Shown here piece by piece: positions 29,842-36,613 of a DNA stretch of 64,000 nucleotides. The position numbers and the translations under genes were made by a program. Numbering within the stretch: the first letter of the stretch is position 1; every line of letters starts with the position of its first letter. Source of the stretch: an uncultured Clostridia bacterium (lineage in GTDB: Bacteria; Bacillota; Clostridia; Saccharofermentanales; Saccharofermentanaceae); assembly GCA_946537885.1 (NCBI GenBank), contig CAMNGC010000002.1, forward strand, positions 147,376 through 211,375. The letters are read 5' to 3'. Under the pieces are notes generated by a model that was not told where the DNA came from, did not search any database, and saw nothing but the letters and a program-made list of their open reading frames with translations.

Positions 29842-29857
29842 TTGCACAATTGTGCAA
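29842..29857. promoter_or_regulatory. 16-bp perfect palindrome, operator candidate
   Basis: TTGCACAA followed immediately by its complement TTGTGCAA. It lies 81 bases upstream of the small secreted protein's ATG and 20 bases past the stop of the SleB-like gene. A perfect palindrome without a T-run fits a dimeric repressor site better than a terminator. Confidence 0.5.
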
Positions 29858-29876
29858 CTAAACCAACAGACAAAGC

Positions 29877-30635
29877 TTACAAATTCGGATTGCCGTAACC
29901 TGTTCTTCCGGGATGTATCAGTTCACCGGATGTGATCGAGCCGATCGGCCGCTCGTAAACAGGCTGGATCATCTCGACGTCCTCTTCACACCAGTCAGGA
30001 TTCCAAGCAGTGCAATTCTCGCAGCTGCAATCAATGACAGAGAAATAATTGCCATGACAATAGCTGCAGTCGATATAGTTGGTAAACTGTCTGGAATAAC
30101 CGGTAAATCCTATGGAATTATAGTAGACCATATGACAGTCGATCTCCTGGGCGGCAACAGCACGATAAGCTTCTACGACTGCCCACTCCGAATCCAAGGT
30201 TCTGGAGATATTACATTCATGCGTTTCCTGGTTAACCGCAAGGAACTGGCCGTTACGCAGCACTGTCGATGTAACGGTGGATGTCGGCCAACGCTTACAG
30301 TTGATGCGATTGAGCACGGTGCATGCAACCAATACCTTATCAGTAATGTCATCCTCGCAGAAAGCACCTTCACCTTCTACTACCTTAGCGAAAAGAATAA
30401 ATTCCTGTTCGGAGATTCCGCAGGCCTGTGCTTTTATTGCCGCAGGGAAATAATACCTCTCTTCGTCGGTGGAGTTTTGCCAGAGGATCTCATAGTTCTT
30501 ATCGTATTTAGTCCGAGATGTTGTTACGGCCAAAGCTTCGATACTCTCGTTCCCGGTCCCCGCCACCCCCGTGGACCCTAATGAAAACGCGATACACACC
30601 ACCGTAATTACAGAAATCAGTTTCAGTCGTAAAAT
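29877..30635 (-). CDS. SleB-like cell-wall hydrolase, secreted
   Basis: A Hydrolase_2/SleB-type domain (muramidase-like) behind a signal peptide. Key region: SEQEFILFAKVVEGEGAF holding the catalytic Glu, then VACTVLNRI and FTGYSRQF. A Cys-rich C-terminal part (CSYCHGNYF, CSCENCTAW) is not typical. The frame is open to a TTG at 30743, but a promoter lies inside that stretch (TTGCAA-17-TAATAT, 30683-30711). The signal peptide starts at residue 37, where an ATT codon at 30635 is preceded at 8 bases by GTGAGGT. An ATT start is therefore proposed. SleB relatives degrade spore cortex, but this domain also occurs in non-spore autolysins. Confidence 0.78.
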   Translation of the reverse strand: MLRLKLISVITVVCIAFSLGSTGVAGTGNESIEALAVTTSRTKYDKNYEILWQNSTDEERYYFPAAIKAQACGISEQEFILFAKVVEGEGAFCEDDITDKVLVACTVLNRINCKRWPTSTVTSTVLRNGQFLAVNQETHECNISRTLDSEWAVVEAYRAVAAQEIDCHMVYYNSIGFTGYSRQFTNYIDCSYCHGNYFSVIDCSCENCTAWNPDWCEEDVEMIQPVYERPIGSITSGELIHPGRTGYGNPNL

Positions 30636-30682
30636 AGTATTTACCTCACTTTCGGCTGTCCCGACCCATAAAACACGAGATG

Positions 30683-30745
30683 ATATTACAATGGATTTAC
30701 CATTATTGCAACTTTTTTGCTCAGATTTGGCGCTTTTCGCCAAAT
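30683..30745 (-). promoter_or_regulatory. Promoter and operator-like repeat of the SleB-like gene
   Basis: TTGCAA (30706-30711), 17-bp spacer, TAATAT (30683-30688). Fourteen bases upstream is a perfect inverted repeat, ATTTGGCG-5 bp-CGCCAAAT (30725-30745), placed like an activator or repressor site. Expected transcript start is near 30676, leaving about 40 bases before the proposed ATT start. Confidence 0.55.
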
Positions 30746-30843
30746 AATGTAATATTTCACCAAGTTCAAATGGTTAAAACGTCTGTGTTTTTTGACATTT
30801 ATCATTTTTAAGACAGCTCTTTGAGGTCTCGATACTCCTCTTA

Positions 30844-31434
30844 CTATTTCTGGACCGGCAAGCTTCCGTCGATATTCTCATTCAACCATTTGATCGAGAG
30901 AATATCACTCTCCGTATCCTTAAACTCCGTCTCGGTCAGTATACGACTCTTCCCGTCTGCCTGTGTACGTAACTCGCCTGCAAACGGGTCATAGTTGCCG
31001 TTAACGATAGAATCTCTGAAAAAAATCAGAAGCTTCTTGGTCTGATAAGGAATGTTCGGCACCCTGATATCAACAACTCCGGTTGAAAGCCCGAACCAAT
31101 AATTGGCGGCTGTCCGACGATCTATCATCTCGTTTATATTCCATGTTCCCGCCAGAACCGACTGAACGATCTTTACATAATACTTGCCCCAGTTGTAGTA
31201 AGGAGCTCCGATGTAAACATCTTTATCGTTCTCGATCTTATATACTCCCGGTCTGACTTTGGATCTGACCCCTGTCGTATACTCGATATCCGCAAACATA
31301 GTAACACCCTCGGCCGCCCATTCTTTCCTATAGTCCGGAATATCATCACCGCCGAGATATTTAAGGGATATACGGCATTCGGGATCTATCAGGGAAACGC
31401 CGATAGCAAAAGCATTCAGGTTGATTATCCTCAA
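30844..31434 (-). pseudogene. 5'-truncated BMP-family lipoprotein remnant
   Basis: The 196 codons match the C-terminal half of BMP/PnrA-type nucleoside-binding lipoproteins: FAIGVSLIDPECRISLKYLGG, APYYNWGKYYVKIVQSVLAGTW, YWFGLSTGVVDI, then a PF.GEL-like end. The N-terminal half, including lipobox and the first ligand-binding lobe (about 150 residues), is missing. The frame begins at a TTG with no ribosome binding site, and a TGA lies in frame 18 bases upstream. An ATG with GGAGGAACTGAC exists nearby (31456) but in another frame. Only about 100 bp separate it from a tRNA terminator. It is probably a deletion remnant. No ABC transporter genes are nearby. Confidence 0.7.
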
Positions 31435-31534
31435 TCTGTTTATCCAAATTCAACATGTCAGTTCCTCCAAATAAAACACTTTTGATTATGTTCTAATTGA
31501 AATAAGTTAACAATAAAGCATATTTTATGCTAAC

Positions 31535-31565
31535 AAAAAGGCTGTCTCTTATACGAAACAGCCTT
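31535..31565 (-). terminator. Terminator of the tRNA-Pro pair
   Basis: Perfect 8-bp stem (AAGGCTGT with ACAGCCTT) with a 12-base loop, followed on the minus strand by TTTTTG. It lies 4 bases after the CCA end of the first tRNA, so it ends the two-tRNA transcript. Confidence 0.8.
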
Positions 31566-31569
31566 CATA

Positions 31570-31646
31570 TGGTCGGAGTGACGGGACTTGAACCCACGAC
31601 CCCTTGCTCCCTAAGCAAGTACTCTAGCCACCTGAGCTACACCCCG
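31570..31646 (-). tRNA. tRNA-Pro (AGG anticodon)
   Basis: A 77-base cloverleaf with encoded CCA. The acceptor stem is 7 bp starting C1-G72, with A73, the bacterial proline identity pattern. Anticodon stem CTTGC/GCAAG holds loop TTAGGGA, giving anticodon AGG (reads CCU). T-loop TTCAAGT. tRNA-Pro(AGG) is uncommon in bacteria, where UGG or GGG usually read CCU. It lies 30 bp after a tRNA-Pro(CGG) of related sequence. Confidence 0.9.
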
Positions 31647-31676
31647 ATGTGACGTCTTCGCTGTGCCGGAAAAAGT

Positions 31677-31752
31677 TGGTCGGAGTGGCGAGACTCGAAC
31701 TCGCGGCCTCTAGCTCCCGAAGCTAGCACTCTACCACCTGAGCCACACCCCG
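31677..31752 (-). tRNA. tRNA-Pro (CGG anticodon)
   Basis: A 76-base cloverleaf with encoded CCA, C1-G72 and A73. Anticodon stem CTAGC/GCTAG with loop TTCGGGA gives anticodon CGG (reads CCG). T-loop TTCGAGT. It is the first gene of a two-tRNA transcript and shares the acceptor stem sequence with the AGG tRNA, suggesting a local duplication followed by divergence. Confidence 0.93.
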
Positions 31753-31863
31753 CCGTAATCCTGCACAGCTTATCCGTGACAGCTATAAAATAATAGTACA
31801 AGTCGATGAAATATGCAAGCGAAAATGTTAAGATAAACAGAAACTTTTTTCGAGGGACTATAA

Positions 31864-33252
31864 ATGAACAGTATCAAAGAGAATGATTTCGGTCACGGCA
31901 ACATGTCAACCATAATCCTGCGTCAGGCTCTCCCCCTGACCTTTTCTTCGCTTGCTGCTCTTCTGTATAACCTTGTAGACCGTATCTTTATCGGTCACAT
32001 CAAGGATGTCGGCTTCGACTGCCTCACGGGAATAGGACTGACTCTCCCCTTTGTGACGATCATAAATGCCTTTACCTGCCTGTTCGGGCAGGGCGGCTCG
32101 CCTGTCTTCTCCATCGCACGGGGAAGAGGTGATGACGGAAAAGCCTCAAGGATCATGCACAATTCCTTCATGCTTCTGATGGCAGGTGCGCTCGTACTTA
32201 CCATACTGTCTCAGGCGTTTATGAGACCCCTTTTATATGCTTTCGGCGCAGGCGATAATACATATGGCTACGCGGCTTCATATCTGAGGATATACCTCTG
32301 CGGAACAGTCCTTCTCATGTTCGCGAATGGCATGAACTTCTATATCTCGGCACAGGGCTTCGCCCAGATGGCCATGGTGACAACATTCGCAGGCGCCGGT
32401 ATCAATATTATTCTCGACCCGATCTTTATTTTTGCACTTGATCTTAAGCTGGAGGGCGCTGCCATTGCAACGGTCATTTCTCAGGCGGTATCAGCATTTT
32501 GGGTACTGTTTTTCCTTACCGGCAATAAACCCTCTATCAGACTGCATCCCCGACACATTATTCCTGATGCGAAGATCTGCGGCTCCACCCTCGCCATGGG
32601 TTTTACCGGTTTCATTATGGAGATCACAAATTCAGCCTCCCAGATCGTATGTAACAGAACTCTCAGACGTTACGGAGGTGAAGACTATGTTGGTATTATG
32701 ACCATAGTCAACTCGGTAAGAGCCATCCTGGGCGTCGCCGTAACCGGTATTACCATGGGAGCTCAACCTGTTATTGGCTACAATTACGGAGCCCGTCTTA
32801 ACAGTCGTGTAAAACAGGGGATCAGGACCACTTCCCTCTTTGCCTTCGTATATACGCTCTTTGTCTGGATGCTGATAATAATCTTTCCTTCCTTCTTCAT
32901 CTCCCTCTTCAGCAAAGACAGGGAGATCAATGAACTGGCGGTCAGATATCTGCATATTTTCTTTATGGCCTATGTATTTATGTCATTACAGTATTCAGGT
33001 CAGTCGACATTCATGGCGCTTGGCATGGCACGCCGCGCCGTGATCTTCTCAATATTCCGTAAGATAATCCTGGTTGTTCCGCTTACCATCATCCTGCCTC
33101 ATTTCCTGGCCGATCCCGTAAGCGGTGTATTCTGGGCCGAACCGGTCTCGAACGTCATCGGGGGTAGCGCAAGCTTTATAACCATGTATCTCACAGTCTA
33201 CAGAAAGCTGTCTGACAGCAGGGATCCGGCACCTGATAAGGAAAGTTTATAA
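31864..33252 (+). CDS. MATE-family efflux transporter
   Basis: A 462-residue integral membrane protein with twelve predicted helices in two related halves, the MATE (multidrug and toxic compound extrusion) pattern. Typical stretches are RQALPLTFSSLAALLYNLVDRIFIGH at the first helix, the GINIILDPIFIF loop, and GAQPVIGYNYGAR at the start of the second half. These pumps export cationic drugs using Na+ or H+ gradients. In the closest clostridial relatives the substrate is rarely known. GAGGGAC precedes the ATG by seven bases. It overlaps the convergent downstream gene by 6 bases. Confidence 0.92.
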   Translation: MNSIKENDFGHGNMSTIILRQALPLTFSSLAALLYNLVDRIFIGHIKDVGFDCLTGIGLTLPFVTIINAFTCLFGQGGSPVFSIARGRGDDGKASRIMHNSFMLLMAGALVLTILSQAFMRPLLYAFGAGDNTYGYAASYLRIYLCGTVLLMFANGMNFYISAQGFAQMAMVTTFAGAGINIILDPIFIFALDLKLEGAAIATVISQAVSAFWVLFFLTGNKPSIRLHPRHIIPDAKICGSTLAMGFTGFIMEITNSASQIVCNRTLRRYGGEDYVGIMTIVNSVRAILGVAVTGITMGAQPVIGYNYGARLNSRVKQGIRTTSLFAFVYTLFVWMLIIIFPSFFISLFSKDREINELAVRYLHIFFMAYVFMSLQYSGQSTFMALGMARRAVIFSIFRKIILVVPLTIILPHFLADPVSGVFWAEPVSNVIGGSASFITMYLTVYRKLSDSRDPAPDKESL

Positions 33253-34110
33253 TCCGGCTTCGTCCTTATCCGTCTCATTTATTGCTTCTTCCAGAAGCTC
33301 TGCTCCATTAGCTCTCAGGTTGATCTCATTAAGAGCATTTCCGCGGGTCAGCGTATCCACAATAACTATGGGCAATTCTCTCCCATAACATTCTGTAATT
33401 GACCTTCTGTCATGAACCGTCTGTATTGCTTTTACAAGAAGCCCCGGGAACCTGTAGCTGAATTCCACACCGCTGTTTTCTTCGTCTGAGAGCAACTGCT
33501 CACACCATTGGTCTATCATAACTCTTAAGTCGGGGGTATTTTCGATAATACTGTATTTATTCCCGTCGAAAAATCCACTCTTCTTGTATCCGGGAGATCT
33601 TAATACTATCCTAAGCTGTTCTTTGCTGAAAGCGCTGATATCAAGAACCAAGGATTCGAGCTCATTCGCGGCGCTGTTTATGTCCACCACGAACATGCCG
33701 ACGCCCTCATCTTTGCTTCTCCTAATATAGTCAGTGATCTCATCGGCGATCTTGTCAGCAATCTCTTTCTCCTGCAGGTTCAGGTCCTCATATATCGTGA
33801 TATCTTCGCCGGCAAGCTTCATTTCATCTGATTGGATGTAATCATATAAGCTTTTCCCGCTTACTATGCTGCCCCTGACTATATTGATAAAAGGATGTTC
33901 ACTTTTACTTATGACATGCATGATCCATATCTGAAGGATCAAAGCATAAAGGAATACCGAGATGATAAGCGTCAACCCTATAAGCAGCATCAACTTATTG
34001 GAACTTCCGAAGATCAGAAGAAGAATCCCCAATAGAAGGAACGGAGCTTTTGACAACACTGATGACAGGAATCCGAATATAAAAATATAGAACATTGCGG
34101 TTTTATTCAT
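33247..34110 (-). CDS. Unknown membrane protein with cytoplasmic domain
   Basis: Unrecognised, 287 residues. Two or three hydrophobic segments lie near the N-terminus (about 5-35 and 40-66), followed by a soluble, acidic, alpha/beta region (ADKIADEITDYIRRSKDEG, GVGMFVVDINSAANELESL, LPIVIVDTLTRGN). No active-site pattern was recognised. It is monocistronic and divergent from birA, with about 100 bp between the starts. Confidence 0.65.
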   Translation of the reverse strand: MNKTAMFYIFIFGFLSSVLSKAPFLLLGILLLIFGSSNKLMLLIGLTLIISVFLYALILQIWIMHVISKSEHPFINIVRGSIVSGKSLYDYIQSDEMKLAGEDITIYEDLNLQEKEIADKIADEITDYIRRSKDEGVGMFVVDINSAANELESLVLDISAFSKEQLRIVLRSPGYKKSGFFDGNKYSIIENTPDLRVMIDQWCEQLLSDEENSGVEFSYRFPGLLVKAIQTVHDRRSITECYGRELPIVIVDTLTRGNALNEINLRANGAELLEEAINETDKDEAGL

Positions 34111-34171
34111 AACTATCCCCCTCTATTGATTTAATACTATCAAACGGGCATTACTATTTCAACGATAGTAG

Positions 34172-34177
34172 TATAAT
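34172..34177 (+). promoter_or_regulatory. -10 box of birA
   Basis: A perfect TATAAT. The first in-frame ATG of the birA frame (34176) overlaps this box, so transcripts from here cannot start at that ATG. This supports the ATG at 34218. The -35 region (CATTAC at 17 bp) is weak. Confidence 0.5.
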
Positions 34178-34217
34178 GGTGATCAGGAAAGAAAATCATA
34201 AACAGGATGGAAAGATC

Positions 34218-35231
34218 ATGACCAAAGACAAGGTATTGGCAATGCTGATAAATACTGACAGCTATATGTCAGGTGAACTTATAAGCGAAGAACTGGGAGT
34301 ATCAAGAGCCGCAGTTAACTCAGCCGTAAAGAGTCTTCGCAGCGAAGGATACATTATAGAATCATGCACTAACAAGGGCTATAAGCTGATATCGCGCCCT
34401 GACAGATTATCATCCGGTGAGATAGAAGCGATCGTCGGTCCTGAGAGAATGGCGAATGTAGTAGTTCTCGACTCCGTGGATTCCACAAACAAGAAGCTGA
34501 AGGAGCTGGGATATAGCGGCTGCCCCTCGGGAACTGTAGTAATTGCCAATGAACAGACGGGTGGACGCGGCCGCCTCGGAAGATCTTTCCTCTCACCAAG
34601 GGACTGCGGAATCTATTTTTCCATACTTTTAAGACCTGATACGGCGCCTTCCGACACCGGCTCCATCACCGCCTGGACTTCCGTTGCTGTCGCAGAAGCA
34701 ATACAAAAGAGCACAGGTATCGAACCCGGCATCAAATGGGTTAATGACCTGGTAGTCAATAATCATAAGATCTGCGGCATCCTGACAGAACTCTCGGTGG
34801 AAAGTGAATCCATGCGTATCGATAACATCGTTATAGGTATCGGCTTAAATGTCAGCAATAAGATTACTGATTTTCCTGAAGAACTCCGTTCCACGGCCTC
34901 TTCCCTTGCAAGCGAATATCCGGACAAGATCGGCAGGCTCAATCGCTCAGCTATAGCGGCCCAAATGATAATCCGGCTCGATCAGCTGATCGCGGACTGG
35001 CCTCATAACAGTGAGAGATACCTGAAGAGATATCGCGAACTCAGTGTAACATGCGGTAAAGAGGTAAATGTCATCCCGATAGGAAGCAGTTCAGAGCCTT
35101 CTGAAGGAAGAAAAGGAAAAGCACTGTCTATCAATGACGACTTCTCACTAAAGGTTCAGTACGAAGATGGCAGCATCTCCGATCTGTCCAGCGGAGAAGT
35201 CAGTGTAAGAGGATTATACGGGTACGCCTAA
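34218..35231 (+). CDS. birA: Biotin-protein ligase / biotin repressor
   Basis: A bifunctional BirA of about 337 residues. An N-terminal winged helix (MTKDKVLAMLINTD through KGYKLI) binds DNA; the catalytic domain activates biotin with ATP and attaches it to carboxylase or decarboxylase carrier domains. The biotinyl-AMP loop is GGRGRLGRSF, and KWVNDLVVNNHKICGIL is the second signature. A C-terminal SH3-like domain follows. The frame can be extended to 34176, but that ATG is inside a TATAAT box. No biotin operon is adjacent, so its operator would be elsewhere. Confidence 0.93.
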   Translation: MTKDKVLAMLINTDSYMSGELISEELGVSRAAVNSAVKSLRSEGYIIESCTNKGYKLISRPDRLSSGEIEAIVGPERMANVVVLDSVDSTNKKLKELGYSGCPSGTVVIANEQTGGRGRLGRSFLSPRDCGIYFSILLRPDTAPSDTGSITAWTSVAVAEAIQKSTGIEPGIKWVNDLVVNNHKICGILTELSVESESMRIDNIVIGIGLNVSNKITDFPEELRSTASSLASEYPDKIGRLNRSAIAAQMIIRLDQLIADWPHNSERYLKRYRELSVTCGKEVNVIPIGSSSEPSEGRKGKALSINDDFSLKVQYEDGSISDLSSGEVSVRGLYGYA

Positions 35232-35240
35232 TCTTTTCCG

Positions 35241-35969
35241 TCAGCCAACACAAATAAGCGAACTGATCCTTGCGTATCTGCCCTCGCCTATACCCGAGAC
35301 ATTCATCAAGTCTCTTATATCCTCGAAAGGCTTGCTGCTCCTGTATTCGATTATCGATTCAGCCGTAACTTCACCGATACCGGGCAAGGTCATCAATTCA
35401 TCCTTACCTGCTGTATTGATATTAACAGGAATGATCTGTCCGCTATCAGCGACAGATGGGCCTTCCGGGTCATGTTCCGCTACGCCGAGATCTTCAGTTG
35501 ATAATACATTATAAATCCCCGGCTCCGAGACGCTGACTCCGGCAATATCACTGCTGTCAGCTTCTGCTTTGGAAGGTATGTATATAGACAAGTTTTCTTC
35601 AACTATAAACACCAGGTTTATCCTTTCCGCAGCAGCGTCTGAAGTCATACCACCGGCCATAATAACCACATCATTAAGGATCGATCCGGCTTTGACCATA
35701 TAAACTCCGGGATTTATTACTTCTCCGCAGACATAGACATTTACATAACGTTCTTCGGTCATCTCAGGCTCTGTTGAGCTCAACGTCAGCTCGGTCTCAT
35801 CAGTCTTATTTGCAATATCAATGGAGATATCATCATTAGATCTTCCGCCCGCAGGGAATGTAAGATGATCGATCCCGCCTTTGCAAATTGTCTTATATAG
35901 CAGGCTGACTATGATCAGCATAATAAATGCGAGTGGATATAGTATCCTTTTGTCTATCTTTTTCCTCAT
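35241..35969 (-). CDS. comEA: Competence DNA receptor ComEA
   Basis: A membrane-anchored receptor for double-stranded DNA in natural transformation. Residues 1-25 are a short basic start and one membrane helix. An SLBB domain follows (VNVYVCGEVINPGVYMVKAG to about 140), then a linker, then a C-terminal helix-hairpin-helix pair (VNINTAGKDELMTLPGIGEV and LMNVSGIGEGRYARI), which binds DNA. In-frame GTG and ATG codons lie at 35981 and 35978, but the AGAGG box is best placed for the ATG at 35969 (11 bases). It stands alone without comEB or comEC. Its upstream region shares the 10-bp repeat array found before comM. Confidence 0.93.
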   Translation of the reverse strand: MRKKIDKRILYPLAFIMLIIVSLLYKTICKGGIDHLTFPAGGRSNDDISIDIANKTDETELTLSSTEPEMTEERYVNVYVCGEVINPGVYMVKAGSILNDVVIMAGGMTSDAAAERINLVFIVEENLSIYIPSKAEADSSDIAGVSVSEPGIYNVLSTEDLGVAEHDPEGPSVADSGQIIPVNINTAGKDELMTLPGIGEVTAESIIEYRSSKPFEDIRDLMNVSGIGEGRYARISSLICVG

Positions 35970-36007
35970 GCCGCTCATCACCTCTTTACGAAAAAGATCT
36001 CAAGGTG

Positions 36008-36092
36008 ATTCTATTCACTTTACAACGATAAATGGCACACAATTGCACACAATTGGTCACAATCCCACACAATCGGACACAAAACACACAAA
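36008..36092 (-). promoter_or_regulatory. Putative competence promoter of comEA
   Basis: On the minus strand, five consecutive 10-bp repeats (36033-36082: TTGTGTCCGA, TTGTGTGGGA, TTGTGACCAA, TTGTGTGCAA, TTGTGTGCCA) and a sixth, TTTGTGTGTT, just upstream. A TAGAAT box (36008-36013) follows after 19 bp. Repeat order, variant positions and spacing match the comM array at 10236-10310, while the 19-bp spacers themselves differ. No -35 hexamer is present. This looks like a regulon-specific activator site. Confidence 0.65.
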
Positions 36093-36149
36093 TCTGACAA
36101 TCTCATTTAGGAAGCGGCCGGGAAATCCACCTGATTCCGCGAAGGAAGC

Positions 36150-36192
36150 AAAAAGACACCCCCAATATGATAGATATCACATTAGGGGCGCC
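36150..36192 (-). terminator. Terminator after rsfS
   Basis: On the minus strand a long imperfect hairpin with arms around CCCCTAATGTG and CATATTGGGGG, followed by TGTCTTTTTG. It ends the purD / nadD-yqeK / rsfS transcript 26 bp after the rsfS stop. Confidence 0.7.
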
Positions 36193-36217
36193 CGGTTACT
36201 TTCCTAAAAAAAGACAA

Positions 36218-36556
36218 TCAATTCTCAGGTCTCTTTGTCTCCCAAAGCTTCTCCAGATTATAATTTGCTCTCTCTTCCGGATGGAAAACATGGACTACTA
36301 CATCCTTGTAGTCGATAAGCACCCATCTGTCGCCTGATCGACCTTCAATATGGTCAGGATAGATACCGAGATCATTCTTGATGACAAATTCCACTTCATC
36401 GGCCAGAGCCTTGATCTGTGTTGTAGAATTACCGCTGCAGATAATAAAATAGTCCGCCAATGTGGTCTTATCCGCTACGTCAAGAACTTCGATATCGATA
36501 CCTTTCTTGGAATCAAGTATGGTGACGATCTTATCTGCAAACTCTTTACTGTCCAT
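36218..36556 (-). CDS. rsfS: Ribosomal silencing factor
   Basis: RsfS (YbeB, Iojap family), 112 residues. It binds ribosomal protein uL14 and blocks subunit joining during starvation. Typical residues: the central DYFIICSGNSTTQIKALADEVE and the later EGRSGDRWVLIDYKDVVVHVFHPEER. AAGGAGAT precedes the ATG. It follows the nadD-yqeK fusion by 57 bp, matching the nadD-yqeK-rsfS order common in Firmicutes. Confidence 0.95.
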   Translation of the reverse strand: MDSKEFADKIVTILDSKKGIDIEVLDVADKTTLADYFIICSGNSTTQIKALADEVEFVIKNDLGIYPDHIEGRSGDRWVLIDYKDVVVHVFHPEERANYNLEKLWETKRPEN

Positions 36557-36613
36557 AATAATCTCCTTGATGATTTGTGCTCCTGATCTCTCAGGTTATT
36601 TCTATTATAACAT

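Noticed and set aside
29842..29857. Palindrome as a terminator of the SleB-like gene
   Set aside because: There is no loop and no T-run on either strand; an operator is more likely.
29877..30635. SleB-like gene as proof of spore formation
   Set aside because: This domain also occurs in non-sporulating bacteria and no other sporulation gene is in the window.
30844..31434. Functional short BMP lipoprotein
   Set aside because: No signal peptide, no lipobox, half of the binding fold missing, no ribosome binding site and an in-frame stop just upstream.
34176..34217. N-terminal extension of BirA from the first ATG
   Set aside because: That ATG overlaps a TATAAT box and the winged-helix domain starts at the later ATG.
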